From: Piliocolobus tephrosceles
Taxonomy: Eukaryota; Chordata; Mammalia; Primates; Cercopithecidae
DNA: 64,000 nucleotides
Reading direction: 5' to 3'
NCBI RefSeq assembly: GCF_002776525.5
Contig: NC_045439.1
Coordinates: 163,303,950-163,367,949, forward strand
Of the stretch, positions 1 to 11,246 are shown piece after piece. The translations under genes were made by a program, and so were the position numbers. The notes beneath the pieces are model-generated. The model did not search any database. It saw only the letters and a list, made by a program, of their open reading frames with translations, and had not been told where the DNA came from. How positions within the stretch are numbered: position 1 is the stretch's first letter; the number at the start of each line of letters is the position of its first letter.

Positions 1-146
1 CGCCACCACGCCCAGCTAATTTTTGTATTTTTAGTAGAGACGGGGTTTCACCGTTAGGCTGGTCTTGAACTCCTGACCTCAGGTGATCTGCCCCTCTGGG
101 CCTCCCAAAGTGCTGGGAGTACAGGCATGAGCCACCACGCCCGGCC
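1..146 (-). mobile_element. Alu, cut by window edge
   Basis: Left arm of an antisense Alu, read from 'taatttttgtatttttag' through the usual end 'gccaccacgcccggcc'. Its right arm lies outside the window. Confidence 0.95.
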
Positions 147-214
147 GAGAAACCTTTTCAAAATGCAGAGCAGATCTAGATACTTAGCTCATGAAACTGG
201 TCTGCTTCTCACCC

Positions 215-715
215 CTTTGTAGGATCAGACCCAGAACCTAACCCAGGCCCTGCAGATCTGGTCCCGCCGACCTCTCCCAAGTCTGTCTACTCATCCCGCT
301 TTCTCAGTGCCCTCCACACACTGGCCTCTTTCTGTTCCTTTTACATCCCAAGCGCCTGCCTTCCTTGGGGCCTTGTATTTAGTATTTTTTTCCCTAGTCT
401 GCTCTTCCTCCCCTGGCTTAGTCTTGTAAACTCTTCTTCATCCTTCAAAGCTCCACTTAAGCATCACTTCTGCAGGGGAGGCATGCTTGTCCCTGACTCT
501 TGGACCAATACCCTACTTTTATCACCCTGTGTACTTGTCCTTCACAACACTTGGACAACTGCAGTTTTACATTTATTTACGAAAGTATTGATATTTCTCT
601 GTCCATCCCACCAGATTGTAAGGTCCACGAAGAAGATAGTGTCTGGTTTTGCTTCGTGTTGTGTCTCTAGCATCTCACACAGGGCCAGGCACTATAAATA
701 TTTACCAAATAAACA
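215..715 (-). repeat. L2 LINE fragment
   Basis: Pyrimidine-rich antisense L2 3'-end pattern: 'tcttcatccttcaaagctc', then 'ccaccagattgtaagg', then 'catctcacacagggccaggcac' style wording just before an A-rich end. The open frame over 483-782 is a reading of this fossil, not a gene. Bases 716-810 next to it show nothing I recognise. Confidence 0.6.
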
Positions 716-810
716 AATGCAGGGTTTCAGTTTGGCAAGAGGAAGGGGATGTGAATCGTGGTCACTGATGTCCTACCTATAGGGTAAGGAAACTGACATT
801 TGGAATGCTT

Positions 811-1080
811 TTTGGGAGGCCGAGGCGGGCAGATCACGAGGTTAGGAGATCGACTCCATCCTGGCTAACACAGTGACACCCCGTCTCTACTAAAAATACA
901 AAAAAATTAGCCGGGCATGGTGGCGGGCGCCTGTAGTTCCAGCTTCTAGGGAGGCTGAGGCAGGAGAATGGCGTGAACCCAGGAGGCTGCGTAGCTTACA
1001 GTGAGGTGAGATCGTGCCACTGCACTCCAGCCTGGGAGACAGAGTGAGACTCTGGCTCAAAAAAAAAAAAAAAAAAGAAA
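811..1080 (+). mobile_element. AluY-type, 5' truncated
   Basis: Sense Alu beginning at 'tttgggaggccgaggcg', so about the first 35 bases are missing. It ends in an 18-A tail followed by 'gaaa'. Confidence 0.92.
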
Positions 1081-1370
1081 TGTAATGTGAGTTATAAATA
1101 TGATTTTAAATTTTCTGGTACCCATATTAAAAAATGAAAGAAACAGTTGACATTAATTTTAGTAATTTAACACAATTTATTCCAAAATTATGTTATTATA
1201 ACATGATCAATATAAAAACATTATTAATGGAATATTTTACATTCTCATTTTTTGTACTAAGTTTTTGAAACCTGGTTTGTATTTTACACTGAGGGCAGCC
1301 TGTGCCACTTTTCAAGTGCCTAGTAGCCACATATGGCCAGGGATTGCAGTGTTGGGCTGTATAGTGTCAC
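1081..1370 (+). repeat. DNA transposon fossil (hAT/MER-like)
   Basis: AT-rich stretch that runs into 'tgtattttacactgagggcagcc' and 'gtgcctagtagccacatatggcc', wording typical of a common non-autonomous mammalian hAT-type transposon. The subfamily is not determined. Bases 1371-1896 after it contain nothing I recognise. Confidence 0.5.
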
Positions 1371-1896
1371 ATACTTTATATACCCTCTAGAGTCTTTTGA
1401 GATAACTATTGTTCTCTGCACTTTACTGATATAAATAATGAAACTTCTAAAAGAGGTTTCCTGCCAGGGATGATTCTAGAGTTTGTAACTGGAGGAGGTG
1501 GGATTAGGACTTCTATCTGTTAATCTTCAGTCTGATCTCTCTATATACTTCATGCTGACTCTAGGAGGTACAAAAGAAGTTTGAAGGTACAGGAAGTTGG
1601 GACCAAACTTCTTAGAAAACTTCAATATACAGCATATTCTAGCTTGTTCTGTGCTGAGATGATGTGTCCAGATGTAGCAGTACCACGTTCCCAGGTGGCT
1701 CAGCAACAAGCATATTTGATGCGGTTGAAGAAAACTCTGCAAGGCAAGTCCTTCTTTGACCCAGTCACCATACCTCATCCCAGCCTGGACTAAGTCTGGT
1801 CCTAGGACCTCAGTAGAAAAATGTACATACTATGTAGCATCTCAGAGGTGCTGGGAATACTAGGCTTGTGTTTGCAACCTGGCTTTTCTCTCTTTA

Positions 1897-2193
1897 TTTT
1901 TTTTTTTTTTGAGACAGAGTTTAACTCTTGTCGCCCAGGCTGGAGTGCAGTGGCGCCATCTCGGCTCACTGCAACCTCCACCTACTGGGTCCAAGCAGTT
2001 CTTGTGCCTCAGCTTCCGGAGTAGCTGGGATTAGAGGCGCATGCCACTGTGCCCATTTAATTTTTGTATTTTTAGTAGAGACGGGGTTTTACCGTGTTGG
2101 CCAGGCTGGTATTGAACTCCTGACCTCAAGTGACCTGCCCTTCTCGGCCTCCCAAAGTGCTGGGATTACAGGCGTGAGCCACTGTGCCTGGCC
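1897..2193 (-). mobile_element. Alu (AluS-like)
   Basis: Full dimeric antisense Alu: T tail, 'gagacagagttt', 'gcccaggctggagtgcagtgg', both arms, and end 'actgtgcctggcc'. Confidence 0.95.
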
Positions 2194-2345
2194 TACAACC
2201 CCAGTTCAGCAGTTGCTCACTGAGTATCTACCATGTGACCAGCACTGTTCTAGGCCATTTTTGGTGATGGGGCGGTGTATGCCATAGACTTCATCTTCAG
2301 GATGCTTCAGATATATTTGCAGAGACAACACTGGATCACATAAAA
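2194..2345 (+). repeat. L2 LINE fragment
   Basis: The words 'ctcactgagtatctaccatg' and 'cagcactgttctaggcc' mark the sense L2 3' end. The flanking 2346-2600 shows nothing recognisable. Confidence 0.5.
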
Positions 2346-2600
2346 TGACTAGATGGTATGCAGGGCATCATGTGGTGTAATGAAGAGCCAGAATCAGTGT
2401 GGGCCAGAGGCTACAAAGTGGGTGTGTCAGCCAAGCTGCATGACGTGTTTTTTAAAATGTTGGATTTAAACTACTCTAGGCAAGGTGGTGCTTTGCAGTG
2501 TTACAGACCCTATGTGCAGGCTGCTTGGTTTGTTTACTTACCTGCTTGGTTGCCTAAGACATTTGAATTTATAACCGTACTAGGCATGCTATGCTGGTTT

Positions 2601-2845
2601 AATGTGAGTCACTAGAAAAAATTTGTTGAGCACTTACTATGTGCCAAGCATTGTACTGGCTGCTGCTTTGGAACTGATCATAACATCTTCCGAAGTTCTT
2701 CCACTAGGAAATAGTAATAATGATAATAGTGGAACACCAACAAATACTTTGCCTTTTATATTGACTTTCCTCCCAGACTGCCTCACATATGCTCTCTCAT
2801 TATGTCAACAATACACAATATACCTGCCTAGCAGGTAGGGCTTTC
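2601..2845 (+). repeat. MIR fragment
   Basis: 'tgttgagcacttactatgtg' followed by 'ccaagcattgtactgg' and a diverged core region up to 'cctgcctagcaggtag' fit a degraded sense MIR. Confidence 0.55.
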
Positions 2846-2889
2846 TGTGTTGGGGAAACGTGATTTCAGGGCTTTTGCAATTTCTTCAA

Positions 2890-3400
2890 GTTCACACAGT
2901 TAGAATTCTGCTATTATGCCTAGTGCTTTATTATCCCACCTAATGTTCACAACAGCTTTACAGGGTAGGGTTGATGCTAATGCCCTTTTTTTTGAGACGG
3001 AGTCTCGCTCTGTTGCCCAGGCTGGAGTGCAGTGGCCGGATCTCAGCTCACTGCAAGCTCCGCCTCCCGGGTTTACGCCATTCTCCTGCCTCAGCCTCCG
3101 GAGTAGCTGGGACTACAGGTGCCTGCCACCTCGTCCGGCTAGTTTTTTTTTTTTTTTTTTTTTTTTGTATTTTTTAGTAGAGACGGGGTTTCACCGTGTT
3201 AGCCAGGATGGTCTTGATCTCCTGACCTTGTGATCCGCTCGTCTTGGCCTCCCAAAGTGCTGGGATTACAGGCTTGAGCCACCGTGCCCGGCCGCTAATG
3301 CCCATTTTACAGGTAAGGAAATTGTTACTGCTAGGATCCAAGTTCAGGCCTTTCCCACTCCAGAACACAGCTCCTAACTGTTAAGCTACACTGCCTCACG
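2890..3400 (+). repeat. MIR split by a young Alu
   Basis: Sense MIR. The first part (2890-2985) has 'cacctaatgttcacaacag'. The second part (3294-3400) has 'cccattttacaggtaagg', then 'gctaagctacactgcctc' style wording. The Alu at 2986-3293 lies between, with a 10-bp target duplication from the MIR itself. Confidence 0.7.
2986..3293 (-). mobile_element. AluY, Old World monkey type
   Basis: Antisense Alu with the cercopithecid signature ('gtggccggatctcagctc', 'ggcttgagccaccg'). Perfect 10-bp target site duplication 'gctaatgccc' at 2976-2985 and 3294-3303, inside a MIR. It carries a long internal T run (about 3144-3166). Confidence 0.96.
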
Positions 3401-4139
3401 AGAAGGCTAAAGTGGGAAGAAAGCTCAAAAACATCTAGTCCAGCCCCCCATGTAGATCAGGACCTGAGATCCAGAAAGGCTTGTGCTTGTGGCAAAGCTG
3501 TGCTGCAGGAGGAGGACTAAATCAGAAGTGGGGGCCTAGGCCTTCTTTTGTCCCTAACTGGTGGCATGGCCTTGCCAGCTGTCTGGACTTAAGTTCCCTT
3601 ATTCATATAAAGAAAGGGCCTGGCCTGATTTTATGCTGAGAACAATTTTGTGCTGTTATGGTTGGTACTGAAGGAGTTCACAGCATGAGATTTTAGTCGT
3701 AACCCAGGACTCCTCCCAGCACACCACACTCCCTCCCTACCCAAGCGCCATCTCTTTGTGCAGCCACCGTTTTAAAGTTTAATTCTGAAGTTCATCTGTA
3801 TTTTCCATGTCAGTTTCTGTTTTCCTCCCATTTCCAAAAACAGGCAAGTGGTTTGTAAACACTGACTTTTTGTAAATTCATCTCCTCAGTCATTGTAGTT
3901 AGGGATTTGGAAAGCTCTGGGCAATTAATAATCCTCAGTCAGTAGTGTCTTTACTCTCTTTTAAAGGCATTTAGGTCTGGAGGCATGCTGGAGGGAATTT
4001 TGCTGTGGAATTCTATGGACACAGCTGTGTGCCAGGCAGTGTGCTGCAAACTGGGGAAAGAGTAGATGGGGGAATAGTCTCAGGTTTCATGAGTCCTTGC
4101 CCTCAGGTTGTCAGCGCTCCTGGAGCTGTGGGTCGGCCC

Positions 4140-4365
4140 TCGCCACCATTAAAATCATCTGGGAGTTTATAAATGACTTGAGTGCACAGCCAGAGTTGAG
4201 AACCACCGTTTCTCGGACCTTATCTGATCTAGAGCCTATGTCCCAGACTTGAGCATGCACTTGAACCACCGCAGGACCTTGTTTGAAGGCAGATTCTGAT
4301 TGGGTGGGTCTGGGCTCCCAGGAATACTGCTGCTGCTGGTGTGCAGATCACACCTACAGTAGCCA
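4140..4365 (-). repeat. MER5A-like hAT transposon fragment(s)
   Basis: 'aaaatcatctgggag' with 'tgagaaccaccg', followed by a second run ('gagcatgcacttgaacca', 'cagattctgattgggtgg', 'gctgctgctggtgtgcag'), matches MER5-type elements. Possibly two fragments. Orientation is uncertain. Confidence 0.6.
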
Positions 4366-4439
4366 GGGAAGAGACTGCACACAGAGAATTGTAAATCAGT
4401 AGGATCATGAAGGTGTGTATAAAAGACTGGGATCACAGA

Positions 4440-4640
4440 GGAGGATGCAATTAATTTTTATCTGAGGTGAGAGGATTAGGAAAGCCACATAGAAGAGTGA
4501 TTATCTTAGCTGGGCCTTGAAGGTTGAGTAGAAGTTAGCCAGCTGGAAAAGGAGAAGGAAATAGTAGCACAAGCAAACATACAGACTCGGAAGAGCGTGG
4601 TTTTTCAGGGAACAGGTGGTCTGGCAAGAACGTGGCATCT
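4440..4640 (+). repeat. L2 LINE fragment
   Basis: 'tgggccttgaaggttgag' followed by 'gagaaggaaatagtagcac' follows the sense L2 3' pattern. Confidence 0.5.
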
Positions 4641-6143
4641 GCAAAAGCGAGTCTGAGAGCCCGCTCCGCCGCAGAGCCACGGTGGAACTGGAGTAAGTTT
4701 AATGCTCTGCTAAGGAGCCCTCTTAAGCACTACTCTTTAAGTATAGGAACACTACAGAAGGTGTCGATGTAGGATAAGAGAAGACCCAGGCAGTTCTTAC
4801 AGCAGGAATCAAGATGAAGAAACCCAGACAGTTCCCCTGCCCCCACACCCTTTCTCACCACACTTTTGCCTCTATGTAAGTTTGTGGCTTTTAACCATGT
4901 ATGAATGAGTCCTGTGTCTAACACACTTCAACAAAAAGGGGAAGCCTCAGCTGCTGTTGGTATGGTGGTCCTTCCCAGGGTTTCCAGCAGGAAACATGAG
5001 AAGCTTCATCTCTGCCAGTCAGATCCTCCCTTTTCTGTACCTCAGAGTCTCATCCTCATTCAGTGGACTGAACTAAGGAAAGTTGAGTCACTTCTCAGAT
5101 GAGAAGATTTCAGAGGGGGAAGCCTCTATAGAGATTGTGTTCTCGATTAGAAAGAGGGTGTGACCCCAACTTGCCTTCCTGATGAGGTTGCATTCTGTTG
5201 CAGGAAACAAACCAAACTTACCTATGCCTCCTTCACCAAATCAAAAGCGAAATGACTGAAGAAAAAGCACACATCATTCTTATCCTTAAAGGAATGGGGG
5301 AAGCGGGGGCTGGGCGGGGAGCTGGAAACCTGGCATTCTTCATCCCAAGTTCCTTACTAATAGGAGGAGATCATCTTTCACTTCCTTCCTTAAGATGGGT
5401 TTTCCAACCCTGCTGTCAGAATCCAGCTCGGTGAAGCAGCAGTCACTGCATGGGTTATTTATAAAGCTCCATGGGGCCTTCTGTAAGAGTGCTGATTTTA
5501 TAAGCACACCTAGAAGCCACTTAGAGACTGCTCCATTGGAGACACTAATGTTCCTATTTTTCTCTACTTTTCACAGCTCTATATTTGAGAAACTGGCCTT
5601 TCATTCTTATGACTTAGGGTAAAATTGTCTTCAGGTCAGTGTATGCCTCTCTCCTGTTTTGTAGCATTTTGAGTTTTCCACATCATCCTTAGGTCTGTAA
5701 TGCTTAAAGAGGGGTGGAAGGGAGAAGGCTGGAGAGTTGTTTAATCTGGAAGGGGCCCTCTGGGCCTGGATGTGGAACCACAGCTCCCTTATTGTGGGGG
5801 TTTGCCGTTGAGCTACAGTACTGCTGAGAGGCGACCAAGAGGCTTTTTACAACCCTGAGAATTTTGCAGTGTTACTGAATTCCTTCTGCCTAATTTCCAC
5901 TTCCTTTCTAGAATGAAAATGAAGGGAGTAAGCAAACATGCTGGGAGGGTCCCTTACAAGGAGATGTTTTATCCTGGGAATTTATCTGGAGAATAGAATT
6001 ACTTTTAGTTTCCTATCTCCTGATGTTGCTTTTCCATAGGGAGAAAAGCAGAGGGATGTTTTCCTCTTTCTTTTAACTAGAGTTAGGTGTGCTGACCCTG
6101 ATTTTTCAGTAAGATTTATTCTAATGTTTGATATGAAAACAAC

Positions 6144-6436
6144 AGTTTTTTATTTTATTTTTATTTTTTAATAGAGACAGGACCTCACTCTGTCACCCAG
6201 GTTAGAGTTCAGTGACATGATCATTGTTCACTGCAGCCTCGAACTCCTGGGCTCAAGCAACTCTCCTGCCTCAGCCTCCTGAGTAGCTAGGGACTACAGG
6301 CACATGCCACCATGCCCAGCTAATGTTTTTTTTTTTTTTCTGTAGAGACAGGTCTCGAACTCCTGGCCTGAAGTGATCCTCCTGCCTTGACCTCCCAAAG
6401 CATTGGGATTACAGGTGTGAGCCACTATACCCAGCC
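6144..6436 (-). mobile_element. AluJ
   Basis: Diverged antisense dimeric Alu: 'gacaggacctcactctgtc', 'gcctcgaactcctgggctc', end 'ccactatacccagcc'. The divergence and the 'gggctcaagcaa' wording indicate the old AluJ group. Confidence 0.92.
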
Positions 6437-6571
6437 AAAACAAACTGTTAAACAATGGAAATACTTTGTAGTTAAAGGGTATTGGGACACAGAGGGAATA
6501 TCAGACAACCTGTGCAATTCATGCCCGTCCCTGTCCATTTGGAGCCAGCCTGGCTCACAGGAGTGGAAGAA

Positions 6572-7045
6572 GTCAGAGCCACAGGGTTTAAGCAGACACA
6601 GGTTCTTACTGAGACTTCACTGGACACCAAGTGCTGTGCTAGGTTATGAGACTGCAGAATGATAACTGTTCTGAAGGAGGAGCTAGTAGAAGTGTGTAAA
6701 TGTATAACTGTAATAGAGTATGACAAGATCATACTCGTTAATGGAAGTATGAACAGGATGCTGTGAGAACACGGAGGCCCCTATCCTATTTAGTTTTGCC
6801 AGGGAAAGGTAGAGAAAGCTAAGACTAGCACAGGGAGGAGGTAACATCTGAACTAGGTTTTGATGCTTGAATATGAGCTCTTCTGACAGTCAGTAGGAGG
6901 AAGAGAATATGCAAAGGTACAGAAGAATTGAACGAACATGGCCTTACAGAAATAGCAGGTAGTCCAGGGAAGAGTCTGGCTACATTGTAAAGGACCAAAT
7001 AGCACACAAGGGAGTGTGACCCACCTGTAGACAGTGGAGTGCTGT
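6572..7045 (+). repeat. L2 LINE fragment
   Basis: 'ccaagtgctgtgctaggtta', 'gaggaggtaacatctgaac' and 'gtacagaagaattgaacg' follow the L2 3' consensus order. The 193-codon minus-strand open frame at 6825-7406 crosses this and the next MIR and is not coding. Confidence 0.55.
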
Positions 7046-7204
7046 CTTCTGTTACAATGGTGAGTTCTTGTTGTGAAGGTTTCTTAGCCTCAGTGTGCTT
7101 TGGTTTCAGATACACAAACCAGAAATCTCCACAAAGCACTTGCTGCGGGTCAGGAACAGAGCCACCTGCTTTCTTATGGCTTTCCAGCAACACCAGACAA
7201 CCTG

Positions 7205-7400
7205 GGATCAAATTCTGGCTGTACCACTTGCTAGCTGTGTGACACTGAGTCTGCTCCTTAACTATTCTGTGCCTCCATTTTCTTATATCTGAAGTGGAGA
7301 TAGTAACATACCACACAGTGTTGCTTTGTGGATTAAATGAAGTAATATATGTAAAGCCCTTAAAATAGTGCCTTAGCATTATGTAATTGTTAGCTAATGT
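7205..7400 (+). repeat. MIR
   Basis: 'cttgctagctgtgtgacact', then 'gtgcctccattttcttatat', then 'gttgctttgtggattaaatg' is the canonical MIR order. Confidence 0.75.
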
Positions 7401-7429
7401 CATCATCTAAGGAAGTATTATGTAGAGGG

Positions 7430-7680
7430 ATGAGAACTAGCTTTGGAGTCCTAAGACCTAGGCTGGAGACCCAGTTCTGAAGTGTTGGGTTGACTTACTC
7501 TTTTCTTTTCCCTCCCTTCTTTTTTTTCTTCCTTCCTTCTTTTGGGAGGGAGATGTAGAAAGAGGTACACAGAGAACAAGTTTGTCAATCCATCTGAACT
7601 TCAGTTGCCTTACCTGTAAGGTAGGAATGTTTTTCAGACTTCTTATGAGCATCAACTAAAATAATGCTATAGAAGTGAGC
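7430..7680 (+). repeat. MIR with polypyrimidine tract
   Basis: 'tttggagtcctaagacctag' and 'aacttcagttgccttacctg' frame a CT-rich tract (7498-7540). A second MIR directly follows the previous one in the same orientation. Confidence 0.6.
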
Positions 7681-7704
7681 AGTCAACTATAAAGAGGCTA
7701 CCTG

Positions 7705-7883
7705 GGCTGGGCACAGTGGCTCACACCTGTAATCCCAGCACTTCAGGAGGCCGAGGTGGGTGGATCACCTGAGGTCAGGAGTTCAAGACCAGCTTGGCCA
7801 ACATGGTGAAACCCCATCTCTACTAAAAATACAAAAATTAGCTGGGCATGGTGGCGAATGCCTGTAATCCCAGCTACTCGGGA
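7705..7883 (+). mobile_element. Alu, 3' truncated
   Basis: Starts 'ggctgggcacagtggctcac', runs through the left arm and stops just inside the right arm after 'cccagctactcgggac'. There is no tail. Confidence 0.92.
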
Positions 7884-8280
7884 CTCTGGAGATTAAAAAG
7901 TTAGTCTTTTTGTATCAGGAAATAATACAGGAAGATGAGAGTGTCTTGGTTCTTACCACCTAGTGGGGAGTAAACAAATGTAATTGAAGGCCTGTCTCAA
8001 GGGTCTTGAGAAGAAGTTGCTTAGAGAGCTGTGGGAACTCACAAAGGGGACCACCTAACTCAGCCTGAAGATTTCCGGAAATCGTTGCCAGAGAAGGGGT
8101 CACTTAGCTCAGATGTTAAAGTATGAGCAAGAATTAGCTGGAGAAATAAGAAAAGGAAAAGTATTCCAGTCAGAAATCAGCAGATGCTAAGGCACAGAAG
8201 TTTGCTGTGTTTGGGAATAGCAGAAGTGCTCGGCAGCTGGAGGCTTGTAGCAATCATTGAGAAGCCAGATATTCAAGGTT
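7884..8280 (+). repeat. L2 LINE fragment
   Basis: 'gagtaaacaaatgtaattg', 'cagagaaggggtcacttag' and 'gcagatgctaaggcacag' follow the L2 3' consensus. It runs to the gap region at 8332. Confidence 0.5.
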
Positions 8281-8331
8281 CCTTGATGGCCTGCTCATAG
8301 GTTTGAACTCTGTCCAGAAGGAAACTAGGGA

Positions 8332-8431
8332 NNNNNNNNNNNNNNNNNNNNNNNNNNNNNNNNNNNNNNNNNNNNNNNNNNNNNNNNNNNNNNNNNNNNN
8401 NNNNNNNNNNNNNNNNNNNNNNNNNNNNNNN
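8332..8431. other. Assembly gap, 100 N
   Basis: Exactly 100 N, the usual placeholder for a gap of unknown length. The right flank resumes inside an Alu. Confidence 1.
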
Positions 8432-8670
8432 GGGCAGTGGCTCACACCTGTAATCCCAGCATTTTGGTAGGCCGAGGCAGATGGATCACTTGAGGTCAGG
8501 AGTTCAAGACCAGCCTGGCCAACATGGTGAAACCCTGTCTCTACTAAAAATACAAAAATTAGCCAGGCGTGGTGGTGCAAGCCTGTAGAGGTTGCAGTGA
8601 GCCAAGATTGCACCACTGTACTCTAGTCTGGGTGACAGTGAGACTCCATCACGAAAAAAGAAAAGAAAAA
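8432..8670 (+). mobile_element. Alu, 5' lost in gap, internal deletion
   Basis: Resumes at 'gggcagtggctcacacctg'. The start of the right arm is deleted: 'gcaagcctgtag' joins straight to 'aggttgcagtgagcc'. Ends with an A/G tail. Confidence 0.93.
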
Positions 8671-8860
8671 TTAGCCCAGTGTGGTAGCACACTTGTAGCA
8701 CACACCTGTGGTCCCAGCTACTTGGGAGGCTGAGGTGGGAGGATTGCTTGAGCCTGGGAGGTCAAGGCTGCAGTGAGCCAAGATTGTGCCACTGCACTCC
8801 AACCTGGGTTACAGAGCAAGCCTTATCTCCAATAAATAAATAAATAAAATAAAATAAAAG
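8671..8860 (+). mobile_element. Alu right-arm fragment (AluJ-like)
   Basis: From 'ttagcccagtgtggtagcac' through 'gaggattgcttgagcctggg' to a (TAAA)n tail at 8831-8860. Confidence 0.9.
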
Positions 8861-9413
8861 AATGGTCCCCCTCCCCTCATCACATGCATTCAGCACATCC
8901 CTCCTGCAGTCTTGGACCCTGGCTGAGTTTCCTCATCTGCCATGCAGCAATGACAACCCTCTCTTGGAGGGTCTGTGGTGTGAACACCCAGTGGAACACA
9001 CTCATGGGGCTTGGGAAATGCTGATGGCTTGACCAGCAGTCCCAGCTTTTCTGCATTGAACAGAAAGTCTGCTCGTCCCACCCCACTCTTCTTCATCAAA
9101 GTTGACCAGGTCCTCCAAGTTTGGTTCAAGTCTTCTTTTCCTCCGAAAAGGCCAGTTCAGTTCCCCTCTGTGAACTGGAGCTCCTGCAGGGCTGGACTTC
9201 CACTTGCCTGCCTCCATCTGCAGCTCCTACCATCCAGTGGGAACACAGAGCTAGTGGCTCCTGGACACCAGGACACTTGATGAAGAAGTGGCTGGGTCTG
9301 TGGGCTCATTCCCACAGAATATGACTCCTCCTGCTGCAGAGCTGTTTTTGACACGGGATTATCTTTGACCTTCAGAAACATCCTTGCTGCCAACTCTAAA
9401 AAAGCTCAGAGTT
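8861..9413. other. Unassigned sequence
   Basis: Overlapping short frames exist on both strands (for example 8890-9129 minus and 9011-9280 plus). I recognise no protein family, splice pattern or repeat. The two strands are equally open, so I do not call a gene. Confidence 0.5.
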
Positions 9414-9719
9414 GGCCAGGTGTGGTGGCTCACGCTTGTAATTCCAGCACTTTGGGAGGCTGAGGCAGGTGGATCACAAGGTCAACAGATTGAGACCATC
9501 CCTGGCCAACATGGTGAAATCTCATCTCTACTAAAAATACAAAAAAATTAGCTGGGTGTGGTGGCATGCGCCTGTAGTCCCAGCTACTTGGGAGGCTGAG
9601 GCGGGAGAATCGCTTGAACCCAGGAGGCAGAGGTTGCAGTGAGCCGAGATTGCGCCACTGCACTCCAGTTTGGCGACAGAGCAAGACTCTGTCTCAAGGA
9701 AAAAATGTAAAAAAAAACC
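9414..9719 (+). mobile_element. Alu (AluS/Y)
   Basis: Complete dimer from 'ggccaggtgtggtggctcac' to an A-rich tail, flanked by 'cagagttgg' on both sides (target duplication). Confidence 0.95.
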
Positions 9720-9899
9720 CAGAGTTGGGCACCAGGGCATACATTCTGCTGGAGGTTTTAGACCCCATCTTACCCTGTTTCAGTGATTGACCAAATGAAT
9801 GTTCAGGAACAAATGACCTTCCCCAAAGGCACAGGAAGGTATACCTGGCAGGAAATACAAGTTGTTAGAAGATACCACTAAGGGAAGAGAAGCCAGAAC

Positions 9900-10060
9900 C
9901 TACAAACTTGGTAACTTCCTACTCTGGGGTCTGAACTCCATCAGCCACTTACTTCAAGCCTCAGTTTTCTCATCAATAAAATGGGAATAATGATACCAAT
10001 TTCATCCTACATGAGAATTAAATGACATATGCAAAGTGCTTTGCATATATCAGATAGAGC
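9900..10060 (+). repeat. MIR fragment
   Basis: 'gcctcagttttctcatcaat', 'aaaatgggaataatgatacc' and 'aaagtgctttgcatatat' are diagnostic of a sense MIR. 9720-9899 is unassigned. Confidence 0.75.
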
Positions 10061-10100
10061 CCCTGTTTCAATAAGAACTGTAGCTACTATATTTTGTTCT

Positions 10101-10408
10101 TTTTATTTTTATTTTTATTTATTTTTTGAGACTGAGTCTCGCTCTGTCATCCAGGCTGGAGTGCAATGGTGCGATCTCGGCTCACTGCAACCTCCGCCTC
10201 CCGGGTTCACACCATTCTCCTGCCTCAGCCTCCAGAGTTGTTGGGACTACAGGCGCCCGCCATCACGCCCGGCTAATTTTTTGTATTTTTAGTAGAGACG
10301 GGGTTTCACCGTGTTAGCCAGGATGGTCTCGATCTCCTGACCTCGTGATCTGCCCACCTTGGCCTCCCAAAGTGCTGGGATTACAGGCATGAGTCACCGT
10401 GCCTGGCC
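10101..10408 (-). mobile_element. AluY-type
   Basis: Full antisense dimer with a (TTTTA)n tail, end 'caccgtgcctggcc', and 'tgttctttt' repeated on both sides. Confidence 0.95.
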
Positions 10409-10415
10409 TGTTCTT

Positions 10416-10576
10416 TTTTTTTGAGACGGAGTCTTGCTCTGTCACCCAGGTGAGAGTATGGTTGGCACCATCTCAGCTCACTGCAACCTCCTTCCCCCGG
10501 GTTCAAGTGATTCTCCTGCCTCACTGCCTCAGCCTCCAAGTAGTTGGGACTACAGGCACATGCCACCATGCCTAAT
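10416..10576 (-). mobile_element. Alu, first half of a split copy
   Basis: T tail and right arm of an antisense Alu, up to 'caccatgcctaatttt', where the next Alu has inserted. The left arm resumes at 10,873. Confidence 0.9.
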
Positions 10577-10870
10577 TTTTTTTTTTTGAGGCAGAGTTGC
10601 ACTCTTGTCGTCCAGGCTGGAGTTCAATGGCGCAATCTCAGCTCAACTCAACCTCTGCCTCCCGGGTTTAAGCGATTCTTCTGCCTCAGCCTCCCGAGTA
10701 GTTGGGATTACAGGTGCCTGCCACTGCACCCGGCTAATTTTTGTATTTTTAGTAGAGATGGGGTTATATAATATTGATCAGGCTGGTCTCGAACTCCTGA
10801 CCTCAAGTGATCCACCTGCCTCAGCCTCCCAAAGTGCTGGGATTATAGGTGTCAGCTACCGTGCCCAGCC
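10577..10870 (-). mobile_element. Alu nested inside another Alu
   Basis: Complete antisense dimer inserted into the middle linker of an older Alu. The flanks 'gcctaatttt' and 'gcctaagttttt' look like a diverged target duplication. Confidence 0.92.
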
Positions 10871-10872
10871 TT

Positions 10873-11014
10873 GGCCTAAGTTTTTGTATTTTTAGTAGAG
10901 TCAGAGGTTTCACCATGTTGGTCAGGCTGGTCTCAAACTCCTGACCTCAGGTGATCCACCCGCCTCGGCCTCCCAAAATGCTGGGATTACAGATGTGAGC
11001 CACTGCACCCGCCC
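10873..11014 (-). mobile_element. Alu, second half of the split copy
   Basis: Left arm continuing the copy at 10,416-10,576: 'tttttgtatttttagtag' through 'ccactgcacccgccc'. Confidence 0.9.
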
Positions 11015-11246
11015 TGCCCATTTTTCGTTCATTTATGAAATGCCAGGCCTTGAGCTAAGCACTTTGCATATATTATTATGAAGTGACATAAATGAACAAA
11101 AAATTCATTGACAAGGTGGGAGGGGAGTGTGTGGAAGTAGAGAGGCACAAAGGCAGAGGTTGCTTAGCCAGAGGCGGGCAGGCAGTAAATAGCTAGAGTT
11201 AAATCACAACGTCCCAAGTATGGTGTTAAGCAGTCGACATACATTA
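11015..11246 (+). repeat. MIR fragment
   Basis: 'gccaggccttgagctaagc' with 'actttgcatatattatt', and further on 'gaggttgcttagccag', fit a degraded sense MIR. Confidence 0.5.

Larger units (their letters stand above)
3401..6143. other. Mostly unique intergenic/intronic DNA
   Basis: No coding exon is recognised. Contained fossils: a MER5A-like hAT piece (4140-4365) and an L2 piece (4440-4640). The open frames over 4236-5622 are short, lack family resemblance and overlap on both strands. I see nothing I can name in 4641-6143. Confidence 0.5.

Noticed and set aside
1928..2287. 119-codon plus-strand frame, and dozens of similar frames rich in 'SPRLECSGAISAHCNL' or 'ETESRSVAQAGVQWPDLSSLQ'
   Set aside because: These are the standard conceptual translations of antisense Alu elements. 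They recur wherever an Alu occurs and are not genes.
6825..7406. 193-codon minus-strand frame
   Set aside because: It spans an L2 and a MIR fossil, has no domain, no splice context and no codon bias.
8254..8616. Frames containing long X runs
   Set aside because: They read through N gaps and have no meaning.
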